Source of the DNA: Treponema sp.
Lineage (GTDB): Bacteria > Spirochaetota > Spirochaetia > Treponematales > Breznakiellaceae
DNA: 7,523 bases
Direction of reading: 5' to 3'
NCBI GenBank assembly: GCA_031271075.1
Contig: JAISWN010000283.1
Span: 1 to 7,523 of the forward strand
Position numbers and translations under genes: made by a program. The notes below the pieces were generated by a model. It was not told the origin of the DNA and did not search any database. It saw nothing but the letters and a program-made list of their open reading frames with translations. Positions within the stretch are counted from its first letter, which is position 1. The number at the start of each line of letters is the position of its first letter. Positions 1 through 6,871 of the stretch are shown piece after piece.

Positions 1-255
1 ATCTCGATGAATTTCCTCAGCGAGATAGAACGCTGCCGCAAGTGGCCCTACCCGGAAACCCTGCAGAACCTTGCCGAGGCCCTTGGGGTGGAGATCTTTG
101 AATTTTTCAAACCCGAAGACAGCGGCCCCGACATCGAAGCGTATATAAGCCAATTTTCAAACGACATGGCCCTGGCCGTGGAAAAGTCTGTAAGGGACAC
201 GGTTTTCAGTATTGCCCGGCAGTACAGGTGCCAGTCATCAAATTTCGGGATTTAA
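1..255 (+). CDS. XRE-family helix-turn-helix regulator, C-terminal part (5' end outside window)
   Basis: The frame is open from base 1 and ends at TAA 253-255. The first visible residues, including LSEIERCRKWPYPETLQNLA and then EALGVEIFEFF, match the end of an HTH_3/XRE DNA-binding domain. In that family the recognition helix is followed by an 'IExG...Ps..tL..iA.aLgv...elf' pattern. The ATG at position 7 is therefore probably an internal Met, with the first two HTH helices lying upstream of the window. After the HTH there are about 45 residues (PEDSGPDIEAYISQFSNDMA onward) with no recognisable domain, perhaps a short dimerisation tail. The role inferred is a small cytoplasmic transcriptional regulator of Cro/CI type; the target is unknown. 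Cys replaces the usual Gly in the 'ERG' position. A 6-bp stem (260-265 with 273-278) follows the stop at once, but it has no T-run. Confidence 0.8.
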   Translation: MSMNFLSEIERCRKWPYPETLQNLAEALGVEIFEFFKPEDSGPDIEAYISQFSNDMALAVEKSVRDTVFSIARQYRCQSSNFGI

Positions 256-368
256 GCACGGTGAACGCGGCTTTCACCAGGACATAACTTTAAGGTACGG
301 CGGAAAATACAGCGGACTTTGACGGCACGGCACGGCACGAATAAAGCAAGATTCCTCCGACGTATACC

Positions 369-397
369 TTGCATAATATTTCGACTTGTATCATAAT
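369..397 (+). promoter_or_regulatory. weak sigma70-like promoter candidate
   Basis: TTGCAT (369-374) and CATAAT (392-397) are separated by 17 bp in a locally AT-rich patch. The -10 matches 5 of 6 consensus positions, while the -35 matches only the TTG. If real it would serve the small reading frame starting at 431, 449 or 518. It could easily be chance. Confidence 0.2.
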
Positions 398-484
398 AGC
401 CGTATGCCGAACTGGTAATCTATAACAGACTTGAAAGCCAAAAAGTTGATGGGCGGGAGTGATCTGCCCAAATCTTTTGGTAAA

Positions 485-506
485 GGAGTCCGTTTTGGCG
501 GACTCC
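485..506. repeat. perfect 8-bp hairpin just upstream of the small frame
   Basis: GGAGTCCG (485-492), a TTTTGG loop (493-498) and CGGACTCC (499-506) form a perfect stem-loop. It sits directly before GGGAG (507-511), which is the candidate ribosome binding site for the ATG at 518. No T-run follows, so it is not a classical terminator. The position would suit a leader structure that affects access to the ribosome site, if the small frame is translated. Confidence 0.45.
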
Positions 507-517
507 GGGAGTTTGTT

Positions 518-751
518 ATGGAAAAGCTTAAGTTTTCGGACAATGACCGCTGCCATGTGCGGCCGCCGGAGCTGCCTTGCGGGGCAGGAAACCATAGCGG
601 GGAAGGCCACGGAAAACGCCGTGGTAAAAAGGCTGAGCCGCCGGCCAGGGAAACGCCGGAAGAGATGATCCGTGAACTTAGGGGTATCTTTTGCAAGGGC
701 CGTTATCGTTCATGGACATTTACGGCAGGGAGGGGCGACACCGGGCGCTAA
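518..751 (+). CDS. possible small basic protein of unknown function (77 aa)
   Basis: I do not recognise this frame. ATG 518 is preceded by GGGAG with a 6-nt gap; in-frame ATG 449 and TTG 431 would lengthen it to 101 and 107 codons including the stop. The protein is basic and rich in Gly, Pro and Arg, with Cys and His clustered near residues 12-31, too irregular to call a zinc site. A more protein-like end contains ETPEEMIRELRGIFCKGRYR. Codon third positions are moderately GC-rich, like nearby genes. After TAA 749-751 the same frame stays open for another 25 codons (GTG at 752), so this could be a decaying longer gene. It could also be chance, since GC-rich DNA gives frequent open frames. Confidence 0.25.
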   Translation: MEKLKFSDNDRCHVRPPELPCGAGNHSGEGHGKRRGKKAEPPARETPEEMIRELRGIFCKGRYRSWTFTAGRGDTGR

Positions 752-760
752 GTGAGGGAA

Positions 761-799
761 CCCGGCGTTGCGGCGGCAAAACCGAAAAGCGGCGCCGGG
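761..799. repeat. GC-rich hairpin after the small frame
   Basis: CCCGGCG (761-767) pairs with CGCCGGG (793-799). The stem can extend to 11 bp through two G-T wobbles to 771/789, leaving a 17-nt loop. It starts 9 nt after the stop codon at 751. The lack of a following T-run argues against an intrinsic terminator. Confidence 0.35.
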
Positions 800-913
800 A
801 TAACGGAAAATCCGGGAGTTCCTTGCTGACATGGTAGCAGGCCATTTTGAAAGAAAGTACAAGGACCTTATACATGACTTCAAGCGCCTTCCCCGCCCGG
901 TTACAACTCCGGA

Positions 914-3631
914 TCAGCGCAGGTAGCGGCGGAGTTTGTCCATTACATCCCCAAAGTTCAGCGGTTTTCCCACATGGCCGTTCATTCCGGCGTCAAGGCA
1001 TTTTTCAATATCCTCCCGGAAAACATTGGCGGTCATGGCGATAATGGGAATCGTCTTCCTGGTATTTCTCCTCCACTCAAGTTCCCGGATCCGGCGGGTC
1101 GCTTCGTAGCCGTCCATTTCCGGCATCTGAACATCCATAAAGACCATTTCGTACTTGTCCGGGTTTTTCTCAAAGAGCCGCACCGCTTCTACGCCGTTTT
1201 CGGCGCAATCTATTGAAAGCATAGTCGGCTCCAGAAGGGCCTGGACAATCTCCCGGTTAATATCCACGTCCTCCGCCAGCAGTATACTGTGTCCCTCAAA
1301 GCTGTCCTCTTTCTTTCGGGTGCTTTCTTCCGTCACAAGGATACTGTTCAAGCCCAGGCATTTATTAATCGTGTCGATGATATACGATGGGAACAGCGGC
1401 TTGGACAGGAATTTGTCCACCCCTGCCTCTCTGGCCTCCTGCTCAATCGTGTTCCACTCGGTGGCGGATATCATGATTACTACCGATTTCTGCGCTCCGC
1501 CGTTTTGATCGCTTGACAGTTTCTTTATCATGCGGGTTGTTTCTATGCCGTTTATTCCCGGCATCTTCCAGTCTATAAAATAGATATCGTAGGGGCCGTC
1601 TTTTTCTATTTTGGCAATCGCATCCTGGCCGCCTGAAACAGTATCACAGGTAAAGTTCAACTGCTGCGCCATATCGGAAAAATATTCCCGGATATACGGA
1701 TCGTCATCCACCACGAGGATACGCATGTTTTCCCAGGCCAGCCCGCTTCCCGAAAGGCTGTCCCGTATTTCCGTATCCTCTTTGGCCTGGATGGTAAATG
1801 CAAAGGTAGATCCCTTGTCTGTTTCCGATTCCAGCCATATTTCTCCGCCCATCATTTCGACGATACGTTTGGAAATGGCAAGCCCCAGCCCGGTGCCGCC
1901 GAATTTCCGGGAAGTATTGCTGTCCGCCTGCTCAAACGAGGTAAACAGGCGTGCCTGCTGCTCCGGGCCGATCCCTATCCCCGTATCGGCTACCTCGATT
2001 TGTATAGTGCATACCCCGCCGACTTCCTTTAGGAATTGGGTCTTAAGTCTTATTGAACCTTCTTCGGGGGTGAACTTTACCGAGTTGCTTAGAAGGTTGG
2101 TGATAACCTGGGCCAGCCGCTGATCGTCGCCGATAAGAAAGCGGGGTATACGCCGGTCTATGTGGACAGAAAAATTCTGCTTCTTTTCATCGACCCGGAA
2201 ATTGATGACATTGGCAACCCGTTGAAGCATCTTTTCAAAATCGAAACTGATGTACGAAAGCTCAAGTTTGTTGGCTTCAATTTTCGACATGTCGAGAACA
2301 TCGTTGATAACCCCCAGGAGGTGGCTGGAGGCGTTTTCAATTTTCGCGAGGCAGGCATTCTTCCGCTCAATGTCGCCTGAGGATTTCGCGATAGCGGTCA
2401 TACCAATTATGGCGTTCATGGGGGTGCGGATCTCGTGGCTCATGTTGGCAAGGAACTCGCTTTTTGCCCTGGTTCCCGCAAGGGCGCCTTCTCGGGCTTG
2501 AACCAGGCTTTGTATTTCTTCGTTCCGCACCAGGGCGTTGGCCAGGAGGAGGCTGCCTGAACGGAGTATGCTTATCTCGTCGCCGGAAAAAAACCGTTCG
2601 CTGCGGGAATCGTCAAAGCTGACAAAACCCCAAAAAGCGTTCTGCAGAAAAACGGGAATGACCAAAAGGGAACAGATATCGTAACTCCTGAACCGGGTTT
2701 GCTCAGCGCTGTCCATGGATCTGAGAGGCCCGTTGATGCACTCCCCCCTGGAAAGAACATCTTCCCACCGGGGAAGGCTTTCCCAGTAAGAAAATTCCTG
2801 TATGTTTCCCGGATCCTTGTAGCTGAGCCCTTTGTCCGCGGCCCACGAGCAGATCAGGGTATAACATAAGAGATCGTCCTTCCAAAAATTCCGCCAGATC
2901 TTTATGCGTCCAACAGTAAGATCCCGGGCCATCATTCCCATGCTCTGTCCCATAACATAATCGAACTGATCCGCTTCTGACGAAAGGAGCAGCGCCGCGG
3001 CGTTGTTGACCACCTGGAGCAGCTTGTCCCGCCGGGCAAGCAAGGCGCCCGCCTTATCCGCCTTGTTTTTTTCCAGCAGGTATATCCTGCTCTGAAACAG
3101 GATAACTGCGCCGATGAAAAACCCGGAGACAAGGAAGGAGAGAACGTTATCCATAACCAGATGTACCGGACTCATCTTGTCGATAAGATCGGGGAATTTA
3201 AAACCGGCATAATAACAAGCGACAATCAGAATGATATGGGTAATGAGGAACACTACCCTCGCCTTTCCCCGGGAAAGGAGAACGATGACAACGATGGACA
3301 GCACAAAAAAAGCCGTCATGCCGCCCTCCACCCCGCCGAGGGAGAAGAAGGCCGCGGGGAAGAGGACGTTGCAAAGTACCAGCAGGATGATCCATGTTCC
3401 AAGATTGTAGTGGTGTAAACGGTTGCAGATAAGCATTAAAACGCCGACCAGAAAAACAATACCGAGCATGATGAGGATAAGGGAGATGCCAAAGCCCATG
3501 GCGATCCGGGAGATTGTCGTCACCAGGGCGGCTGTCATACCCACAAGGCATATCATGTTTATCATTCTGGCGTTAAGGGAAAGTTCGTCGGAAAATATGT
3601 ATTTATCTATGAATTTTTTAAGTATTTTCAT
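914..3631 (-). CDS. membrane hybrid histidine kinase (6TM-GAF-HisKA-HATPase-REC-REC)
   Basis: This is a 905-residue sensor kinase that should autophosphorylate and pass the phosphate to its own receiver domains. Six hydrophobic segments lie at about residues 22-42, 46-69, 78-98, 106-120, 124-143 and 161-182. A short charged helix (183-205) and a GAF-like sensor (about 205-370) follow. HisKA has the H-box SHEIRTP with His399. HATPase shows the N-box around Asn516, DTGIG at 549-553 and GGTGLGL at 578-584. REC1 (about 636-760) has DDD 642-644, phosphoacceptor Asp687, Ser722 and Lys744. REC2 (about 781-905) has Glu787/Asp788, Asp833, Thr867 and Lys889. All catalytic residues look intact. There is no C-terminal HPt domain, so a separate HPt protein probably completes a phosphorelay; none is in view. 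ATG 3629-3631 is the first Met and has only a weak ribosome site. The signal is unknown. The gene seems less GC-rich than the HD and serS genes. Confidence 0.95.
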   Translation of the reverse strand: MKILKKFIDKYIFSDELSLNARMINMICLVGMTAALVTTISRIAMGFGISLILIMLGIVFLVGVLMLICNRLHHYNLGTWIILLVLCNVLFPAAFFSLGGVEGGMTAFFVLSIVVIVLLSRGKARVVFLITHIILIVACYYAGFKFPDLIDKMSPVHLVMDNVLSFLVSGFFIGAVILFQSRIYLLEKNKADKAGALLARRDKLLQVVNNAAALLLSSEADQFDYVMGQSMGMMARDLTVGRIKIWRNFWKDDLLCYTLICSWAADKGLSYKDPGNIQEFSYWESLPRWEDVLSRGECINGPLRSMDSAEQTRFRSYDICSLLVIPVFLQNAFWGFVSFDDSRSERFFSGDEISILRSGSLLLANALVRNEEIQSLVQAREGALAGTRAKSEFLANMSHEIRTPMNAIIGMTAIAKSSGDIERKNACLAKIENASSHLLGVINDVLDMSKIEANKLELSYISFDFEKMLQRVANVINFRVDEKKQNFSVHIDRRIPRFLIGDDQRLAQVITNLLSNSVKFTPEEGSIRLKTQFLKEVGGVCTIQIEVADTGIGIGPEQQARLFTSFEQADSNTSRKFGGTGLGLAISKRIVEMMGGEIWLESETDKGSTFAFTIQAKEDTEIRDSLSGSGLAWENMRILVVDDDPYIREYFSDMAQQLNFTCDTVSGGQDAIAKIEKDGPYDIYFIDWKMPGINGIETTRMIKKLSSDQNGGAQKSVVIMISATEWNTIEQEAREAGVDKFLSKPLFPSYIIDTINKCLGLNSILVTEESTRKKEDSFEGHSILLAEDVDINREIVQALLEPTMLSIDCAENGVEAVRLFEKNPDKYEMVFMDVQMPEMDGYEATRRIRELEWRRNTRKTIPIIAMTANVFREDIEKCLDAGMNGHVGKPLNFGDVMDKLRRYLR

Positions 3632-3653
3632 TATAAAGCCGCCTGCTGGTTTT

Positions 3654-3683
3654 AGTGTACAACTATTCGGCCCGCCTAAACAA
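3654..3683 (-). promoter_or_regulatory. weak promoter candidate for the hybrid kinase
   Basis: Read on the - strand, TTGTTT (3678-3683) and TACACT (3654-3659) are 18 bp apart, placing a start about 16 nt before the kinase ATG. The -10 matches 4 of 6 positions and the -35 only 3 of 6. The spacer contains CCCGCC on the + strand (3671-3676), which is inverted as GGCGGG at 3715-3720. An operator there is conceivable but unproven. Confidence 0.2.
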
Positions 3684-3684
3684 G

Positions 3685-3693
3685 TGTTATAAA
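3685..3693 (+). promoter_or_regulatory. extended -10 motif on the + strand
   Basis: TGTTATAAA is a TGn extended -10 joined to TATAAA (5 of 6). No good -35 lies 16-18 bp upstream, which extended -10 promoters can tolerate. It points towards the small membrane-peptide frame at 3743 and would start a transcript near 3700 that runs antisense to the 3' end of the HD-domain gene. Confidence 0.25.
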
Positions 3694-3742
3694 CGGAGAA
3701 AGTTTCTGTTTCCGGGCGGGAAATGATCTTGAACGATGGCGT

Positions 3743-3874
3743 ATGAAAATATATACATCTATGCGCGGAGTTTGGAAAGCCTCTGACCAGTTTACTGCGG
3801 GGTTGGTTGATTTGTATTTTTTTTCAATCTTTCTGCTTATATTAATTTTTTTAGCAGTATCTCTACCGGTTTAA
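3743..3874 (+). CDS. possible 43-residue single-pass membrane peptide
   Basis: ATG 3743-3745 to TAA 3872-3874 encodes 43 residues, too short for a usual gene call. The N-terminal half starts [20 protein letters not shown] and is followed by a hydrophobic run that includes [18 protein letters not shown], a credible membrane helix near the C-terminus. It lies on the opposite strand to both neighbours and overlaps the last 12 bp of the HD-domain gene. A 7-codon frame (ATG 3723) ends in TGA overlapping this ATG (ATGA), as in translational coupling. There is no convincing Shine-Dalgarno motif, but an extended -10 lies about 50 bp upstream. The AT-rich T-runs could produce such a helix by chance, since TTT and TTA/ATT codons are hydrophobic, so the call is tentative. 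Confidence 0.25.
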   Translation: MKIYTSMRGVWKASDQFTAGLVDLYFFSIFLLILIFLAVSLPV

Positions 3875-5170
3875 GAGTTCCCGGCGGCTGATCTTTCTGC
3901 CTTCCGCGGTCCGGTAGGGGTTACGGCGGTGTTTCAGATAGGCATGGTACGCGGCGCTGCTTTCGTAGTAGCCGTCCAGCCCTTTGAACGAAGAGGACTC
4001 GTCGCAGCGGTAGAGTTCCATCAGGAGGGGGAAGAGGGGGGATTCCATGATCTCCCGGGTGCGGCTCAGGGGCAGCCGGGGCAGGGCGGCCGGGAGCATG
4101 TGGTTCCTTACCAGCCAGGCCACGTCCCGGACAAGGGCCGCGCTGAAACCGAGGCGATCCAGGAAGCGCCGGGCCTGCTGGGCGCCCAGTTCGGCGTGGG
4201 CCTCGAAGCGGTGGTTCCCCGAAGAGGCGGCCAGGGGTTTCCCCGCGTCGTGAAGCAGCAGGGCAAGGGAAAGGCGGGTTTCGTAAGCGGCCGGACTCCC
4301 GGCGGCGGGTTTGCGGTAGCGGAAGGTTTCCATGGTGTGCCTCCACACGTTGCCTTCCGGGTGGAATTCCTTGGAGTGATCCACATCGTCAAGGATCGCC
4401 AGTTCCGGCCAGAATTCGCCGATGAAGCCTGAGGCCTTGAGAAGTTCAAGACCAAGGGCGGGCCGGGGGGAGTCCAGCAAGGCGGTAAGGAGTACCCGTA
4501 ATTCTTCCGCGCCCGGGGAAGGCGCGGGGGGAAGTTTTCCGGCGGCCGCGGCAAGTTCCCCGATTTCCCGGCTTTTTGGGCAGGAGGAGGGGGAATCTTC
4601 GTCACCGGAGCAGTAGCGGGCAAGGATCAGCGCCCCTTCCATGAGGGCCTGGAGCCGGTTCTCCGCCTGATCAAAGCCTTCCCACCAGGGCGGAACCGGC
4701 GTTTTTTCACCCGCCTTTTCCCCGTCCCGAAGCCGGCGGAGGAAGGGGTAAAATCCCACGGGATCGTAAAAGCGCCCGGTCTTCCAGTCCTGGGTAAAGC
4801 GGAGCAGTTTACAGGCGAAATCCCGGTCGTCCCGGCTGTCCCGGTCCAGGCAGTGGAAAAAATAATCCCGCCCCTCCTGTTCCACCGCCGCGTCCGCCAG
4901 GGCCGCGCCAGGGAAACGGAGCCCCTCAAAAAGGCGGGCCAGGTCGGACAGGGCGGCATCCGTTTCCAGAAAGACAAAGGGCAGGGAATCCCGGCCCAGG
5001 TAACGATCGATGGCGCTGAACCCCCGGAGCCTTACGGTAAACCCCCCCGACAGCAGGGCATCGCGGACCCCGGCGGCAAGAGGCCCGGCAGAGGCAGGGG
5101 TCTTTCCCGGCGGTTCTTTTTCACCCCCAGTATCAAAAAGGACCGCCGCCCGCATATCAGCCATACCCAT
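3863..5170 (-). CDS. CCA-adding enzyme / poly(A) polymerase-like protein with intact HD domain and degenerate nucleotidyltransferase head
   Basis: The 435-residue protein follows the class II tRNA nucleotidyltransferase order. Residues 30-140 resemble the head: YLGR 57-60, a strand at LPFVFLETDAALSDLARLF, RDF 116-118 (compare RRDFTxNA) and DPVGF 136-140 (compare DPFGG). Residues 170-260 resemble the neck: EELRVLLTALLDSP, then LELLKASGFIGEFWPEL. The HD domain (about 265-400) keeps His278, His307-Asp308, His325, His356 and Asp390. However, the position of the DxD metal ligands reads as FVF, and the neck 'RAxRFA' motif reads as GALILA. Nucleotide transfer is therefore probably lost, while HD metal-dependent phosphohydrolase activity (for example on 2',3'-cyclic phosphate or nucleotides) remains possible. 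A role in RNA metabolism fits its neighbour serS. Met1, Met3 and Met6 are all possible starts, and none has a clear ribosome site. Confidence 0.8.
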   Translation of the reverse strand: MGMADMRAAVLFDTGGEKEPPGKTPASAGPLAAGVRDALLSGGFTVRLRGFSAIDRYLGRDSLPFVFLETDAALSDLARLFEGLRFPGAALADAAVEQEGRDYFFHCLDRDSRDDRDFACKLLRFTQDWKTGRFYDPVGFYPFLRRLRDGEKAGEKTPVPPWWEGFDQAENRLQALMEGALILARYCSGDEDSPSSCPKSREIGELAAAAGKLPPAPSPGAEELRVLLTALLDSPRPALGLELLKASGFIGEFWPELAILDDVDHSKEFHPEGNVWRHTMETFRYRKPAAGSPAAYETRLSLALLLHDAGKPLAASSGNHRFEAHAELGAQQARRFLDRLGFSAALVRDVAWLVRNHMLPAALPRLPLSRTREIMESPLFPLLMELYRCDESSSFKGLDGYYESSAAYHAYLKHRRNPYRTAEGRKISRRELLNR

Positions 5171-5398
5171 AGCCTATAGGTTAAAAGAATTTTTAATTGT
5201 TAAATAGCCTTTATTCGTGCCGAGGGACCGGCTGGCAGCAGGCGATCAAAGGCTTTGTCCTCCTCGCGGCAGTCGCGGTGGATCTCTACTCAAAGGCGAA
5301 GAAAGGGTAAAGACGATAAGACGGAGGAGACTCCCACAAGTTAAGGGAATAGCATACCCCGCATTCGTTACCCTCGATCTTTGGGAAATGCTCCCCGC
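5171..5398. other. gap between serS and the HD-domain gene, with a possible coding remnant
   Basis: This 228-bp stretch has an AT-rich end (5171-5215) next to the HD-gene start and GC-rich DNA beyond. On the - strand, 29 open codons (5289-5203) between TGA 5290-5292 and TAA 5200-5202 read in a protein-like way, including REEDKAFDRLLPAGPSARI. There is no start codon in that stretch, so it could be the remnant of a lost gene or chance. I saw no tRNA, T-box or terminator with a T-run. Confidence 0.4.
5174..5203 (-). promoter_or_regulatory. promoter candidate for the HD-domain gene
   Basis: Read on the - strand, TTAACA (5198-5203, 5 of 6 matches) lies 18 bp from CTATAG (5174-5179), inside the AT-rich patch. 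The expected start falls close to the ATG at 5170. Either the mRNA is nearly leaderless, or translation begins at Met3 or Met6, or this is not the promoter. CCTATAGG at 5173-5180 is also a perfect 8-bp palindrome. Confidence 0.25.
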
Positions 5399-6694
5399 TT
5401 AGTTCTTTTTTCGTATGGTCTCAAAACCGCAGTAGGGGATCAGGGCGGAGGGCAGCCTGACGCTGCCGTCGGCCTGCTGGAAATTTTCCAGCACCGCGAT
5501 GATGGCCCGGGAAACGGCGATGGCCGTTCCGTTGAGCATGTGGACAAAGCGGGTCTTCCCGTCCGCGTTTTTATAGCGGATATTGAGCCTCCGGGCCTGG
5601 TAATCGGTGCAGTTGGAGGTGGAGGTAACCTCCCCCCATTCGCCTCCCGTGGGCGAAGGCGGGTTAGCCCGCCCGGGCATCCAGGCTTCCAGATCCCATT
5701 TGCGGTAGGCCGGAGCCCCCAGATCGCCGGTACAGGTGTCCACCACCCGGAAGGGGATCTCCAGGCCGGAAAAGATGTCCTCCTCCACGGCGCGCAGTTC
5801 CTCGTGGAACATCCCCGATTCATCGGGCAGGCAGTACACGAACATCTCCAGCTTGGTGAACTGGTGTACCCGGTAGAGCCCCTTGCTGAACTGCCCCGCG
5901 GCCCCGGCCTCCCGGCGGAAACAGTGGGAAAGCCCCGCCATACGGAGGGGCAGTTTTTCCCGGGGAAGGATCATGCCCGAGTAGTAGCCCCCCAGGGTGA
6001 TCTCGGCCGTCCCCACCAGGCAGGAATCCTCCCCTTCCAGGCTGTACACGTTGGACTCCTCCCCCCGGGGGTTAAAGCCGATACCTTCCAGGATCTCCTC
6101 CCTGGCCACATCGGGGGTAATGAAGGGGGTAAAACCCCGTTTCCGCAAAATGTCCAGGGCGTAACGTACCAGGCCGAGTTCCAGAAACACCCCTTCGTTT
6201 TTGAGGTAGTAGAACTTGGTGCCTGAAACCTTGGTTCCCGAATCAAAGTCGATAATGTCCAGATCCTGCCCCAGTTTGACGTGGTCCGCGGGGACAAAAT
6301 CGAATACCGCCGGTTTCCCCACCCGCTTAACCTCCAGGTTGTCCTTGTCTTCCTTCCCTACCGGGGCGTCCGGGTGGGCCATGTTGGGAATCCGGCGGGC
6401 CTCGGCCTCCATGTCGCGTTCCGCGGCGGCAAGATCCCGCTCCAGCGCGGCAATGTCCTCTTTCAGCTTCTTCCCCTCTTCTATCAGGGAATTCCGCCTT
6501 TCGGGATCCAGCTTCCCCTTCATGGCGGCGGCGTTGGCGTTACGCTGCTGCTGGAGGGCCTGCAATTTGGTGGTAAGCTCCGTCCGGCGGTTAAAGAGAC
6601 GCGCCACCGCGTCCGCGTCGGCCTTCATATAGCGGTCGGCAATGTTTTTCTTCACCGATTCAAGGTTATCGACAATAAAACGGTAGTCCAGCAT
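5399..6694 (-). CDS. serS: seryl-tRNA synthetase
   Basis: Class II synthetase that charges tRNA-Ser (and tRNA-Sec where present) with serine in the cytoplasm. The start is ATG 6692-6694 (MLDYRFIVDNLE), where the family begins; GGGG sits 5 nt upstream. An upstream extension to 6811 is open but encodes unlike sequence and runs into a repeat element. At 431 residues the size is normal. Residues about 1-110 form the tRNA-binding coiled coil, rich in Lys, Glu, Ala and Gln. The catalytic core shows VGTAE 227-231 (serine-binding TxE), motif 2 FRREAGAAGQ starting at 259 and reaching FTKLEMF, and motif 3 starting LNGTAIAVSRAIIAVLENFQ at 387. Around residues 341-353 there are about eight more residues than the family pattern WMPGxxxYGEVTS, coded by two DNA hairpins. 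Confidence 0.97.
   Translation of the reverse strand: MLDYRFIVDNLESVKKNIADRYMKADADAVARLFNRRTELTTKLQALQQQRNANAAAMKGKLDPERRNSLIEEGKKLKEDIAALERDLAAAERDMEAEARRIPNMAHPDAPVGKEDKDNLEVKRVGKPAVFDFVPADHVKLGQDLDIIDFDSGTKVSGTKFYYLKNEGVFLELGLVRYALDILRKRGFTPFITPDVAREEILEGIGFNPRGEESNVYSLEGEDSCLVGTAEITLGGYYSGMILPREKLPLRMAGLSHCFRREAGAAGQFSKGLYRVHQFTKLEMFVYCLPDESGMFHEELRAVEEDIFSGLEIPFRVVDTCTGDLGAPAYRKWDLEAWMPGRANPPSPTGGEWGEVTSTSNCTDYQARRLNIRYKNADGKTRFVHMLNGTAIAVSRAIIAVLENFQQADGSVRLPSALIPYCGFETIRKKN
5639..5673. repeat. two abutting palindromes inside serS (palindromic element insertion)
   Basis: The first hairpin is TTCGCC (5639-5644), a 7-nt loop and GGCGAA (5652-5657). The second follows with no gap: GGCGGG (5658-5663), a TTAG loop and CCCGCC (5668-5673). 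Together they code serS residues 341-352, the place where the protein is longer than the family pattern. The encoded stretch NPPSPTGGEWG is Pro/Gly-rich and unlike the rest of the enzyme. Such dense palindromy inside a conserved gene suggests a small repetitive palindromic element that inserted in-frame. Confidence 0.6.
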
Positions 6695-6704
6695 GATACC
6701 CCAA

Positions 6705-6733
6705 AGTGTAGCAAAGGCCGGGGGACAGGGCAA
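6705..6733 (-). promoter_or_regulatory. promoter candidate for serS
   Basis: Read on the - strand, TTGCCC (6728-6733) lies 17 bp from TACACT (6705-6710), with TGn before the -10 (TGCTACACT). Each hexamer matches the consensus at 4 of 6 positions. The start would fall only a few bases before ATG 6694, which leaves almost no leader. The foldback element at 6752 begins about 18 bp upstream of this -35. Confidence 0.25.
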
Positions 6734-6751
6734 GGTGTCAGGCGTGTCCGC

Positions 6752-6871
6752 CAGGATAAACGCATAGAAATGGAAAAGAGGAAAACCACGGACAAAAGAT
6801 CTGAATTTCAAACCAAAAGTCCGTGAGGGTCCGTCTGGTCCGTGGTTAAGAATTCCTATGCGTTTATCCTG
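6752..6871. mobile_element. 120-bp foldback (MITE-like) element with 16-bp perfect inverted ends
   Basis: CAGGATAAACGCATAG (6752-6767) is repeated in perfect inversion at 6856-6871. A second inverted pair, AACCACGGAC (6784-6793) with GTCCGTGGTT (6838-6847), nests inside it. Three direct copies of GTCCGT start at 6819, 6829 and 6838, so the single left arm could pair with different right arms. No transposase, T-run or flanking target duplication is visible. It lies between divergent genes. I infer a non-autonomous repeat or MITE; a regulatory structure is the alternative. Confidence 0.65.

Larger units (their letters stand above)
256..913. other. 658-bp region without a confident gene
   Basis: The region separates the XRE gene (+) from the converging 3' end of the kinase gene (-). 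It holds a 6-bp stem just past the XRE stop (260-265/273-278) and a three-fold CGGCA repeat at 323-337. It also holds a possible promoter (369-397), a doubtful small reading frame (518-751) and two hairpins (485-506, 761-799). Reading frames on the other strand are interrupted and look like no family I know. No tRNA, riboswitch or known structured RNA was recognised. No good rho-independent terminator (stem plus T-run) was found for either flanking gene. Confidence 0.6.

Noticed and set aside
323..337. Three-fold CGGCA repeat as a CRISPR or satellite remnant
   Set aside because: Only 15 bp with no spacers; too short to be anything but a local slip repeat.
3780..3862. Rho-independent terminator for the HD-domain gene
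   Set aside because: On the - strand a 5-bp stem (CTGCT/AGCAG) has a 14-nt AT-rich loop and is followed by A-rich, not T-rich, sequence. The T-runs lie on the wrong strand.
3929..4432. Long + strand frame inside the HD-domain gene
   Set aside because: High GC leaves few stops on the opposite strand. The - strand protein has clear HD motifs and this one resembles nothing.
5217..5402. 61-codon + strand frame in the serS/HD-gene gap
   Set aside because: No ribosome site, odd composition, and it runs into the serS end. No family features seen.
5399..6226. Long + strand frame across serS (from 5381)
   Set aside because: It is a shadow of a GC-rich gene on the other strand; serS is certain on the - strand.
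6695..6760. T-box riboswitch upstream of serS
   Set aside because: The leader is short and has no T-box sequence, specifier loop or antiterminator. The nearby structure is a symmetric foldback element.
6695..6811. N-terminal extension of the serS frame by 39 codons
   Set aside because: SerRS homology starts at MLDYRF (6694). The extension runs into the foldback element and has no family resemblance, so it is open by chance.
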